In this document: piece by piece, positions 24,859 to 32,334 of the stretch | Numbering within the stretch: position 1 is the first letter of the stretch | How the letters are laid out: every line of letters starts with the position of its first letter | Assembly (NCBI GenBank): GCA_041653935.1 | Contig: JBAZEO010000002.1 | Span: 372,001-436,000 of the forward strand | Origin: JAYEHL01 sp041653935 | GTDB taxonomy: Bacteria > Chloroflexota > Dehalococcoidia > E44-bin15 | Direction: 5' to 3' | DNA: 64,000 nt | Translations under genes and position numbers: made by a program | The notes under the pieces: generated by a model | The model's input: the letters and a program-made list of their open reading frames with translations, nothing else | What the model was told of the DNA's origin: nothing | Database searches by the model: none

Positions 24859-25233
24859 ATGGGTGATTCGGAACTTTCACAGAGCATAGAGAACATGCAG
24901 GAGATGATAGAAAGCTTCTCTAAAGCGCAGACGGACGCGATATTGCTGGCGGTGGGCGCCAATGTCATGTGTTTCATTGAGACCATACAGCGAAAACCCA
25001 AGCAGGCCCGCGAGATGAAGACCAACCACATCAACTACCTGAAGCAGCTGGGCGTCAGCGAGAATTGGCTGGAAACCACCGAGAAGCTTTTCGATACCAT
25101 CGTCGAAAGATATGAAAAGCTGGAGGATCAGCTCAACAAGACGGCCAAGAAGCTTTCTGCCAAGGGCATGAGCGAGGAAGAGATAAAAGCAGAGCTCAAA
25201 AACCAGGCCGCCAAATTCGTAATAGAACATTAA
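24859..25233 (+). CDS. Conserved-looking helical protein of unknown function
   Basis: The 124-residue protein starts at ATG 24859 behind GGAGG (10 nt). It is predicted to be almost all helical, with charged heptad-like stretches (KLEDQLNKTAKKLSAKGMSEEEIKAELK) and no membrane segment or metal motif. I do not recognise the family. It stands between a tRNA and a dispersed repeat with no obvious partner; the small membrane protein at 25416 is the next gene on the same strand. Confidence 0.6.
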   Translation: MGDSELSQSIENMQEMIESFSKAQTDAILLAVGANVMCFIETIQRKPKQAREMKTNHINYLKQLGVSENWLETTEKLFDTIVERYEKLEDQLNKTAKKLSAKGMSEEEIKAELKNQAAKFVIEH

Positions 25234-25239
25234 AAATAT

Positions 25240-25400
25240 CGAACTCCCCCCTGACCCCCTCTTTAATAAAGAGGGGGAAGCGGCGAAGCCGCAAGGGGCA
25301 TTCAAGAGGTGCAGGAGATTAGGTCTCCTGCCGGGGGACCTTTGGGGGTGTCCCCCAAACCCCAAACCTCCCCCAAGACTGGGGGATCGAGGGGGTTGAT
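25240..25400 (+). repeat. Dispersed repeat copy 4 with adjacent hairpins
   Basis: A CCCCCTCTTT/AAAGAGGGGG hairpin (25255-25276) and a GCGGC-GAAGCCGC element precede a GCAGGAGA...TCTCCTGCC, GGGGTGTCCCC, CCCCCAAGACTGGGGG, AGGGGGTT copy (25305-25398). Confidence 0.8.
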
Positions 25401-25415
25401 TAACGGAGGTCTTAT

Positions 25416-25802
25416 ATGTTTAACGATCAGAAGGCCGTGCAGGACATATTCAAAGGCATGGGCATGACAGCGTTCATGCACCTGTGCGTGGCCATCATAC
25501 TGACAACGATGGCACTGGTGTTCTGGCACAGCTGGCAGCAGGCATTGTTCTGGATACCCGCCGGAGTGTTCTACGTTACAGCAGTGCTCATCAAATTCTT
25601 CGGCGAGAAGATGCCGTTCAACATTTCAAGCACAATAGTGAACCTGCCCATGGAGTACGTGGTCCTCTTTCTCACCATCGTCGGGACAGGCCTTGCGATC
25701 ATAGTGAGGAGCAGCGATCTGGCGGGCGAGCTGGTCATAGGTTTTTCCTACCTGTTCCTGATCTTCTGCATCTACAAATCCTCCCGATTGTCGGCCTCCT
25801 AG
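25416..25802 (+). CDS. Small integral membrane protein
   Basis: The 128-residue protein has CGGAGG before ATG 25416. Four hydrophobic segments are visible (about 18-36, 42-60, 78-97 and 103-121), so it should sit in the cytoplasmic membrane with both ends on the same side. No catalytic motif is seen and I do not recognise the family. A lipoprotein gene follows 58 bp downstream on the same strand. Confidence 0.6.
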   Translation: MFNDQKAVQDIFKGMGMTAFMHLCVAIILTTMALVFWHSWQQALFWIPAGVFYVTAVLIKFFGEKMPFNISSTIVNLPMEYVVLFLTIVGTGLAIIVRSSDLAGELVIGFSYLFLIFCIYKSSRLSAS

Positions 25803-25860
25803 AGCACCGGTCAAACCATAATGCTAGATGCGACATAGCATATTGTATCGGAGGAAAATA

Positions 25861-26445
25861 ATGAAAAAGATTCTGTTTATTCTGGCCACTTTGATAGTAC
25901 TCTCGCTTACCATGACCACCGCCGCCTGCAACGAGAGTGAGCAGGCAACGGCACCTAACTTTGCATTACTCATCAGCGACGAGGCTAACGCCATCACGGA
26001 CTTCGACCACCTCTACATCAACATCTCATCCATCGGCATGCACCTCTCGGACGGCACCGGCAACGAGTCGGGGGAATGGCTTGAATTCACGCCCGATATC
26101 ACACAGGTTGACCTCAGGCCGCTTCTAGATGATAACGCCATGACCATCTGGAGCGGCAATATTACGGAGGGACAGTACACCAAGGTCTTCATTTACGTCG
26201 ATGACGCGTGGGGCGTTCTGACAGGGGACAACGAGAGCGACACTGTCGAAGTAGATATACCAAGCAACAAGCTCCAGATATCAAGGCCCTTCACTGTGAA
26301 TAACAGCTCGACTACAGCGTTCGTCTATGACATAACCGTGATATCCACGGGTAACGAACACAGTGGGATCGATTACCAGTTAAGCCCCCAGATCGCAAAG
26401 AGCGGCGCGGATCAGCCATACATTGAAGTAGAGACGGAAGATTAA
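25861..26445 (+). CDS. DUF4382-type lipoprotein
   Basis: The 194-residue protein starts at ATG 25861, six bases after GGAGGAAA; a longer frame from 25828 lacks a site. It begins with a lipoprotein signal peptide, MKKILFILATLIVLSL, and a lipobox-like TTAAC, with the acylated Cys near residue 23. The body has the DUF4382 pattern: a LLISDEAN start, HLYINISSIGMHL, DLRPLLDDNAM and a GQYTKVFIYVDDAWG segment. It is probably a surface-anchored beta-sandwich protein; the function of DUF4382 is not known. A terminator follows directly. Confidence 0.75.
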   Translation: MKKILFILATLIVLSLTMTTAACNESEQATAPNFALLISDEANAITDFDHLYINISSIGMHLSDGTGNESGEWLEFTPDITQVDLRPLLDDNAMTIWSGNITEGQYTKVFIYVDDAWGVLTGDNESDTVEVDIPSNKLQISRPFTVNNSSTTAFVYDITVISTGNEHSGIDYQLSPQIAKSGADQPYIEVETED

Positions 26446-26455
26446 GCCAAAATAT

Positions 26456-26485
26456 AAGCGGCTGCGATAGGCAGCCGCTTTGTTC
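26456..26485 (+). terminator. Terminator after DUF4382 lipoprotein
   Basis: A perfect 10-bp stem AAGCGGCTGC/GCAGCCGCTT with loop GATAG is followed by TGTTCT. Confidence 0.75.
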
Positions 26486-26508
26486 TATTCACACTTAACA
26501 GGACTACA

Positions 26509-26745
26509 CTACATCTCGACGGCCATCAGGTAACCAACCTGGGTGAAAGCCTCTATCTGAGGGATGACCTCCTTAGGAGAGAGTTTGGTAGCCTGGGTAA
26601 TCTGGGAAACGGTGGCAGCATTCTTCTTATACAGGTACTCGATAATCTTGTAGTGAGGACCGGTTGTGATGCCGATCTGCTGCCACTCCTCAAACTTCTT
26701 CCGTCCCTGCGGGGACAGGACGTAATAATTCATATATATGCTCAT
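26509..26745 (-). CDS. Small winged-helix-like (MarR/PadR-type) DNA-binding protein
   Basis: The 78-residue protein starts at ATG 26745 behind GGGAGG. The sequence YKIIEYLYKKNAATVSQITQATKLSPKEVIPQIEAFTQVGYL follows the helix, helix, recognition helix, wing order of winged-helix regulators: the ATVSQITQATKLS part is a typical helix-turn-helix. It is shorter than full MarR proteins. It may regulate galE downstream or the divergent lipoprotein/membrane genes, but no operator was identified. Confidence 0.55.
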   Translation of the reverse strand: MSIYMNYYVLSPQGRKKFEEWQQIGITTGPHYKIIEYLYKKNAATVSQITQATKLSPKEVIPQIEAFTQVGYLMAVEM

Positions 26746-26812
26746 AGTGCGACCTCCCTAAAAAACCGCCCACTCTATTATTCAAATCATGCGAAACTAT
26801 TAAGCAACCGCA

Positions 26813-27814
26813 TTATTTTCTATAGCCGTCGGGATAATTGCGCCTCCAGCGCCACGCGCTCTCGATTATATCCTCGATCTTGGTATACGCGGGCTCCCAG
26901 CCGAGCTCTTTCTTAGCCAGGTCGCAGCTGGCCACCAGAACGGCGGGGTCCCCGGTGCGACGGGGGTGGAACTGGACTGGGATATCCGCGCCCGTAATCT
27001 TGCGCGCCGCCTTTATCACCTGCTGCACCGAATAGCCCTTCCCGCTGCCGAGGTTGTACACTTTCCCGTTCAGTGTTTTCAATCTTTTCAATGCCAGTAT
27101 GTGCGCCTGCGCGATGTCCACGACATGGATATAATCGCGCACGCAACTCCCGTCCTTGGTAGGATAATCATCGCCGAACACAGCCATGGATGTCATCTTA
27201 CCGATAGCCGCCGCAAGCACATTGGGTACCAGATGCGACTCGGGTCGATGGTCTTCCCCGAAGCGCTCGCTGGCGCCGGCGGCATTGAAATAGCGCAGTG
27301 AGATATGCTTCAAACCGTATGCCACCCCGTACCATACCAGCATGCGCTCGAACATGAGCTTGGACTCTCCATAAGCGTTAATTGGCTCCGTGGGGTGGCT
27401 TTCGTCAATGGGGGTGCTCCTGGGCTCGCCGTACACGGCCGCGCTCGAGGAGAAAACGAAGTTTGTAACCTTGTATTTCAACATCTGCTTCAGGAGCGCC
27501 ATCCCCCCAAGGAGATTATTCTCCATGCAGCTCTTGGGATCGGTCATGGACAACCCGATGACGCTGTCCGCAGCCAGATGCACCACGGCATCGATCCTTG
27601 CGCTTTTGAAAACGTCATCGAGCAACATCTCATCGCGGATGTCGCCTATTACCAACTCCGCCTCTTTGGCAACGGCATCACGGTGCCCCTGCCGCAGGTC
27701 ATCCACCACCACAACCTTCTTACCGCTGGCGATCAGCTCCTCCGTGACGACGCTGCCGATATAGCCCGCACCCCCGGTCACCAGTATCTTTGTCTCCTGT
27801 ATTTTCTTCGTCAT
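26813..27814 (-). CDS. galE: UDP-glucose 4-epimerase
   Basis: The 333-residue NAD-binding SDR-family enzyme has ILVTGGAGYIGS at its N-terminus, DLRQGH, HLAADSVIG, the Ser of VFSSSAAVYG, the catalytic Tyr and Lys of INAYGESK, and RYFNAAGA plus a C-terminal HPRRTGDPA segment, which is diagnostic for GalE. It interconverts UDP-glucose and UDP-galactose for cell-surface sugar synthesis. The length is normal for the family. AAAGG lies 9-10 nt before ATG 27814. It is the second gene after the winged-helix gene in the same direction, but 67 bp apart and on its own transcript as far as can be seen. Confidence 0.92.
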   Translation of the reverse strand: MTKKIQETKILVTGGAGYIGSVVTEELIASGKKVVVVDDLRQGHRDAVAKEAELVIGDIRDEMLLDDVFKSARIDAVVHLAADSVIGLSMTDPKSCMENNLLGGMALLKQMLKYKVTNFVFSSSAAVYGEPRSTPIDESHPTEPINAYGESKLMFERMLVWYGVAYGLKHISLRYFNAAGASERFGEDHRPESHLVPNVLAAAIGKMTSMAVFGDDYPTKDGSCVRDYIHVVDIAQAHILALKRLKTLNGKVYNLGSGKGYSVQQVIKAARKITGADIPVQFHPRRTGDPAVLVASCDLAKKELGWEPAYTKIEDIIESAWRWRRNYPDGYRK

Positions 27815-28005
27815 CTAAACAGCCTTTATAGGTAAAAACATACTGCCCAAAGATTTATCTAGCATATTGTTAAAACAGCATATTGTCAATCCAAACGGAG
27901 GAAAACTTACACGAACCGTTTCCGTCCGATGCCATCGCCAAATCCGTATTCGAGTTCCTGTCTTTACAAATATAACAGCGATGGCTAAAATAGATGTGCT
28001 CTCAG

Positions 28006-28079
28006 GGGCGGTTAGCTCAGCTGGTTAGAGCGCTTGCTTCACACGCAAGAGGTCACTGGTTCAAGTCCAGTATCGCCCA
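28006..28079 (+). tRNA. tRNA-Val(CAC)
   Basis: Acceptor GGGCGGT/ATCGCCC, D stem GCTC/GAGC, anticodon stem CTTGC/GCAAG with loop TTCACAC, T stem ACTGG/CCAGT, discriminator A. CCA is not encoded. It is the first of five tRNAs in a row. Confidence 0.93.
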
Positions 28080-28101
28080 TTTTGTGTGCAGATAGTAAAT
28101 T

Positions 28102-28185
28102 GCCGAAGTGGCGGAATGGTAGACGCGCTACGTTCAGGGCGTAGTGTCCAATACGGATATGTGGGTTCGAGTCCCTCCTTCGGCA
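28102..28185 (+). tRNA. tRNA-Leu(CAG)
   Basis: Acceptor GCCGAAG/CTTCGGC, anticodon stem CTACG/CGTAG with loop TTCAGGG, a long variable arm as expected for Leu, discriminator A, no encoded CCA. Confidence 0.93.
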
Positions 28186-28196
28186 CTTTAAAATAC

Positions 28197-28273
28197 GCGC
28201 TTGTAGCTCAGTTGGATAGAGCGCAGCCCTGCGGAGGCTGAGGTCGTGGGTTCGAACCCCCCCAAGCGCGCCA
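28197..28273 (+). tRNA. tRNA-Arg(GCG)
   Basis: Acceptor GCGCTTG/CAAGCGC, D stem GCTC/GAGC, anticodon stem CAGCC/GGCTG with loop CTGCGGA, discriminator G and encoded CCA. The anticodon is GCG rather than the ACG usual for this box in bacteria. The T stem GTGGG/CCCCC contains a T-C mismatch at its second pair. Confidence 0.85.
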
Positions 28274-28274
28274 T

Positions 28275-28351
28275 GGGCAGTTAGCTCAGTTGGCTAGAGC
28301 GTCTGCTTTACACGCAGAAGGTCATAGGTTCAAGTCCTATACTGCCCACCA
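28275..28351 (+). tRNA. tRNA-Val(TAC)
   Basis: Acceptor GGGCAGT/ACTGCCC, anticodon stem TCTGC/GCAGA with loop TTTACAC, T stem ATAGG/CCTAT, discriminator A, encoded CCA. It starts 1 nt after the preceding tRNA's CCA. Confidence 0.94.
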
Positions 28352-28362
28352 TTTGTTATTAC

Positions 28363-28438
<76 letters not shown>

Positions 28439-28485
28439 CTGTTTGCCTTCATCGCTTCCACCATCGTGCAGATCGCCATCATTAT

Positions 28486-28513
28486 GTAGAGACACGGCGA
28501 GCCGTGTTCTCAC
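28486..28513. repeat. 28-bp palindromic element, copy 4 (degenerate)
   Basis: GTAGAGACACGGC/GCCGTGTTCTCAC has the length and general form of the elements at 3991, 4123 and 5516, with mismatches near the outer arms. Confidence 0.5.
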
Positions 28514-28570
28514 CTTGTCAATCCGCTCGGAATAATCCATAATTGTCGAGATTATTGAGATAGATATGCC

Positions 28571-29533
28571 ATGGATAGTGTAATTGTAACCTCAACTCCA
28601 ATGCCGGTGTGGGCTTGGCTGGCCTTCGGCGCCATCATAATCGTATTGCTTGTCCTGGACATGAAGGTCTTCCACCGCAAATCCAGTGTAATCACCATTA
28701 AGCAATCGCTGCTGTGGACCGCCTTCTGGATCTCCCTGGCGCTCCTCTTCAACTTGGGGCTATGGCTGTGGCGGCGCGATACCGGAATGGCGCTGGATTA
28801 CCTCACCTGCTACCTCATAGAGAAATCCCTCAGCGTCGATAACCTGTTTGTCTTCCTTATGGTCTTTTCCTTCTTCTCTGTACCAACAGCCTATCAGCAT
28901 AAGGTCCTTTTCTGGGGCATCATCGGCGCGATAGTGCTGCGGCTGGCCTTCATCGAGGCCGGCGCGACGCTACTCGAGAATTTTGGGTGGGTCTTCTATA
29001 TATTCGGAGCCTTTTTGATAATTGCCGCACTCAGGATGGCCTTCCAGAAAGAGAAGGAACTGCACCCGGAGAAGAACCCTATACTGAAACTCCTGCGCAA
29101 ATTCGTCGGCGTCAGCGACTGTTACGAAGGCGACAGGTTCTTCATAAAACGGGCCGGCAAATATATAGCTACACCACTGCTTATCGTCGTCATCATCATC
29201 GAAACAACGGACGTAGTCTTTGCCTTGGATTCCATACCGGCAGCCTTCTCCATCACCACCGATAAGTTCATCGTTTACACATCGAATATCTTCGCCATAC
29301 TGGGCTTGCGCTCGCTGTACTTTGCGCTGGCCGGCATTATGCCGCTCTTCCACTACCTCAAATACGGCCTCGTCGCCGTCCTCATGTTCGTGGGCGTCAA
29401 GATGATAGTCGAACACCACTATCACTATGAGATGCCGACAGCCATCGCGTTAGGTGTAGTCCTCGTCGTGCTGGTAATAGCCGTAGTCGCCTCCATCATC
29501 CGCAACCGCAGGAACAAAGCTATCCAACGGTAA
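28571..29533 (+). CDS. TerC/Alx-family integral membrane protein
   Basis: The 320-residue protein has eight or nine hydrophobic helices and the family signatures LVLDMKVFHRK near the N-terminus, EKSLSVDNLFVFLM with its acidic intramembrane residues, and ETTDVVFALDSIPA followed by TSNIFAILGLRSLY. TerC-type proteins are linked to tellurite/metal stress and manganese export. Charged residues within membrane segments fit metal transport. The window also carries a TerY-P-type operon at 11-16 kb, but not next to this gene, so no functional link can be claimed. No strong ribosome site precedes ATG 28571. Confidence 0.9.
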   Translation: MDSVIVTSTPMPVWAWLAFGAIIIVLLVLDMKVFHRKSSVITIKQSLLWTAFWISLALLFNLGLWLWRRDTGMALDYLTCYLIEKSLSVDNLFVFLMVFSFFSVPTAYQHKVLFWGIIGAIVLRLAFIEAGATLLENFGWVFYIFGAFLIIAALRMAFQKEKELHPEKNPILKLLRKFVGVSDCYEGDRFFIKRAGKYIATPLLIVVIIIETTDVVFALDSIPAAFSITTDKFIVYTSNIFAILGLRSLYFALAGIMPLFHYLKYGLVAVLMFVGVKMIVEHHYHYEMPTAIALGVVLVVLVIAVVASIIRNRRNKAIQR

Positions 29534-29667
29534 TTTATCCATACGAAAGGCAAAAATATACCAAACCAATTTCATCTTTATAGCTATCGGGGGTATTAAC
29601 AAAACGCTGATAAAGGATTACAATAACTAATTTCCTAAAAATAGTACGTTTGAAATAAGGCCAGATC

Positions 29668-30861
29668 ATGGAAGAACCAAAGAAAAACGAAATCGTCAAT
29701 AATATTCAAGGCCAGACAATAGAGCCCGATATATATGCGAGACACTGGTTCTGTGCCGCCCTGTTAGCTTCAGGAGCGACTTACAGAAAAGACGCGGAAT
29801 CGCCCGCCGTCTTTAAAGACATCTTAAAGGACGCGGTTATCGCATGGGTTGACTGCTGGACTGATAACTTCGAGAAAAATGCTCTCGATGCCGCGATTCA
29901 ACTAGGCTTCAGTAAAGAGCTGGTTGTCCCGCTGATTACTGAAGAACATGAGAATTATGTGGACCTTGGAAAAGAGCTGGGCATCAAGATGGCCTCAGTC
30001 CAGGTCAAGCAGTTCGACGTAACTATTCACCCGCTTATACTTCTGCTCAGCAAGAACTTTATTTTAACCATACACCCGCGCACTGTAGACCGCAGATTCC
30101 AGCGCTTGCGACGATATGCCGACACCTTCCTCAAAAAGATACCTCTCGCCGCCGTTACTGAGGACAGGCTCACCATGCTCCTGCTGCGCCTTACCGACGA
30201 GACCAACGAAAGGAACTTCGAGCACCTGCGCCAGATAGAGGATTACAGCGACGAGCTCAACAAGGATATGATGGACCCGGCTACGCCGCGGGAGACGCTG
30301 GGGCCCAAGATCTACGAGATGAAACACGCCCTGGTAATCTACCTGAACGCCCTGTGGCAAACCGTTGACGTTTTCCATGCCCTGCGTTACGGGGATGCCG
30401 AGCTCATAACCGATAATGTCCGGCTCCTGGCCAGGATGAATCTACAGGCCGAAGATGTGAACCACCAGATCTCACTCTCCGAGCACATGTCGGACGTGAT
30501 GGCCTCAGGGCTGGAGGTCCTCCAGACGATATATAACAACCAACTGCAGGCTCTGAACAACAGATTGTCACGCGTGATAACATATCTCACGATAATAGGA
30601 ACTGCCTTGCTTGTGCCTAACACTCTGGCTACAGTATTCAGCAGTTCTGCCTTCAATTTGCAACCAGACGACATGTGGTGGTATGCTACCATGCTCGCCG
30701 CCGCCACAATTTTCTCAACATGGCTAGTGTGGTTGTGGGTCAGAAAGCTGGGCTGGACGCATAAAATGGATACAAGTGTGAAGGACTTCGGCATAGAGGC
30801 AGAGCCAGTCACCAGGAAGCGGGCTTCACGCAAGAAGATCAAAACGAAAAAGCAGCAGTGA
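29668..30861 (+). CDS. CorA-like divalent-cation transporter family protein
   Basis: The 397-residue protein has a long soluble helical domain (residues 1-310) containing the CorA-type segments LLLSKNFILTIHPR, DRLTMLLLRLTDETNERN and the long helix SDVMASGLEVLQTIYNNQLQALNNRLSRV, then two membrane helices (about 312-335 and 345-367). The GMN selectivity motif expected at the end of the first helix is replaced by a sequence around LVPNTLATVF. The gene is thus a divergent CorA relative, either a transporter with another selectivity or a non-canonical member. The C-terminal tail is strongly basic (KRASRKKIKTKK). It stands as a single gene. Confidence 0.8.
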   Translation: MEEPKKNEIVNNIQGQTIEPDIYARHWFCAALLASGATYRKDAESPAVFKDILKDAVIAWVDCWTDNFEKNALDAAIQLGFSKELVVPLITEEHENYVDLGKELGIKMASVQVKQFDVTIHPLILLLSKNFILTIHPRTVDRRFQRLRRYADTFLKKIPLAAVTEDRLTMLLLRLTDETNERNFEHLRQIEDYSDELNKDMMDPATPRETLGPKIYEMKHALVIYLNALWQTVDVFHALRYGDAELITDNVRLLARMNLQAEDVNHQISLSEHMSDVMASGLEVLQTIYNNQLQALNNRLSRVITYLTIIGTALLVPNTLATVFSSSAFNLQPDDMWWYATMLAAATIFSTWLVWLWVRKLGWTHKMDTSVKDFGIEAEPVTRKRASRKKIKTKKQQ

Positions 30862-30910
30862 CGCTTTTACTTTCAGCCAATAAGAGCTGATTGCATATTC
30901 TAGATACTTA

Positions 30911-32017
30911 CTAATCCTGCAGAACCCTTGCCAGTATAGGGTTCGAAGTCAAAACCAGCGACGGCTCCAATCGATACTTTGCACCGTCGAACAGCAGCGA
31001 CCCTTCGCGCGACAGCGTATCGAGCCTTGTCAGCAACCGGCAAACGTTCTTCTGACCATGCCGTCTGGTAAACTCAGCGACACCCAACCCCTCCTCCAGC
31101 AGCCGCAGACGCAGCATGGCCTCCTCCGCCGCCTTCTCCTCCGGACTCAGTACCTCGACTTCCTCGATACCCCCAATCGGAGCCTCAAGATAAGACTTAA
31201 GGTCGACTCGATTCTTGAAGCGTTTGCCCCCCAGGTGCGAGGCCGCCGACGGCCCCAGCCCCAGGTACTCGCCGCCGCGCCAGTAGTTCAGGTTGTGCAG
31301 ACACTCATGCCCGCTGAGGGCAAAATTTGATATCTCGTAGTGAACAAAACATTTATCACTAAGGTACGCGCGCGCCTGCTCAAACAAATCGGCCTGCATG
31401 TCATCCGACGGCAGATTGCGCGGCGGGTTCTGTGCCAGCAGCGTACCATAGTCAAGCGAAAGGCAGTATAAAGAAAGATGACTGATGCCAAGCGAAATCA
31501 GCGTTCCGATCGAACCATGCAGCGAATCCCATGTCTGCCCAGGTAGCCCGACGATAAGGTCGGCGGAGATATTCCGGAAACCGATCCTCTTTGCCAGATC
31601 GATCGCAGCGACCGCCTGCCCCGCGGTATGAATCCTGCCTACAGATTTAAGCTCGCCATCTGAAAGCGACTGCACGCCTATGGAGATGCGGCTGAACCCC
31701 GCCTCCAATGCTGACTCAAGCGTTTCCTCCGTAGCCGAATCGGGGTTAGCCTCGATCGTGGACTCCTCAAGCTGCGACAGATCGAACGCGCCGCGGAGAC
31801 CATCGACAAGCCTCATTAAATTATCAGCGCCGAGGATGCTCGGTGTGCCGCCTCCGAAGAACATCGTGTGGAACGACATTCCGCCATATGCCTTACATTC
31901 GACAAGCACTGCATCAATATAGGATTCGATAGCCCCCGGTTGCAATGGTATAGAATAAAAGCCGCAATACGCGCACTTTCTTACACAAAACGGTATATGG
32001 ACATAGAGCCCGATCAA
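30911..32017 (-). CDS. hemW: Radical SAM heme chaperone HemW (HemN-like)
   Basis: The protein has the HemW signature LYVHIPFCVRKCAYCGF with CxxxCxxC, FFGGGTPS (SAM glycine motif), EANPDS, RISIGVQSLSDG and HNLNYWRGGEYLGLGPSAAS, and a C-terminal winged-helix domain (EEAMLRLRLLEEGL). HemW inserts heme into target proteins; it lacks the extra residues of coproporphyrinogen oxidase HemN. The start is taken as TTG 32017, seven bases after GGAGG, giving M-I-G-L-Y-V-H-I-P-F as in other HemW proteins; a nearby ATG 32023 is too close to the site. Length is about 368 residues, typical for the family. Confidence 0.88.
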   Translation of the reverse strand: MIGLYVHIPFCVRKCAYCGFYSIPLQPGAIESYIDAVLVECKAYGGMSFHTMFFGGGTPSILGADNLMRLVDGLRGAFDLSQLEESTIEANPDSATEETLESALEAGFSRISIGVQSLSDGELKSVGRIHTAGQAVAAIDLAKRIGFRNISADLIVGLPGQTWDSLHGSIGTLISLGISHLSLYCLSLDYGTLLAQNPPRNLPSDDMQADLFEQARAYLSDKCFVHYEISNFALSGHECLHNLNYWRGGEYLGLGPSAASHLGGKRFKNRVDLKSYLEAPIGGIEEVEVLSPEEKAAEEAMLRLRLLEEGLGVAEFTRRHGQKNVCRLLTRLDTLSREGSLLFDGAKYRLEPSLVLTSNPILARVLQD

Positions 32018-32176
32018 ATACATGCCTCCATCTGCATAAGCTTCACGACTATTATCCAACCCGCGGCTAAACGTTGCAACCATGTTCTACGCCTACATCA
32101 GTCAATATTTAGAACAACGACAATCTATCCCCCAAAAACCCGATTAAAATTGGTGCTAAAATGCCCTGAAAAACTA

Positions 32177-32205
32177 TTGACAATTCGAAAAAAAAGCCCT
32201 ACATT
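32177..32205 (+). promoter_or_regulatory. Candidate promoter of the aminomutase/ATP-grasp operon
   Basis: A perfect TTGACA (32177-32182), a 17-bp spacer and TACATT (32200-32205) lie 130 bp before the first gene. This predicts a leader of roughly 120 nt. Confidence 0.6.
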
Positions 32206-32263
32206 TGTGACAGAAAATGTTGCGTTATTTAAGTCAACAAGTCGATGATAAAATAAGGTGAAT

Positions 32264-32294
32264 GCGGAGTGTTGCGCCACTCCGCTTGCGTTTT
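32264..32294 (+). promoter_or_regulatory. Leader hairpin with T-rich tail, possible attenuator
   Basis: GCGGAGTG pairs with CACTCCGC (32264-32271 with 32278-32285) around a 6-nt loop, then TTGCGTTTT. It lies between the promoter candidate and the start of the aminomutase gene, so it could act as a conditional terminator. Confidence 0.4.
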
Positions 32295-32334
32295 AAAGTA
32301 ATAGAAACTTGGAAATAGAAGGTAAGGAAGGAAA

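Noticed and set aside
28571..29533. TerC as part of the TerY-P operon
   Set aside because: It is 12 kb away, on the other strand, in a different base-composition setting, with tRNAs and galE between.
30911..32017. Oxygen-independent coproporphyrinogen III oxidase (HemN)
   Set aside because: The length, short N-terminus MIGLYVHIPF and HNLNYW motif fit HemW, and HemN-specific N-terminal residues are missing.
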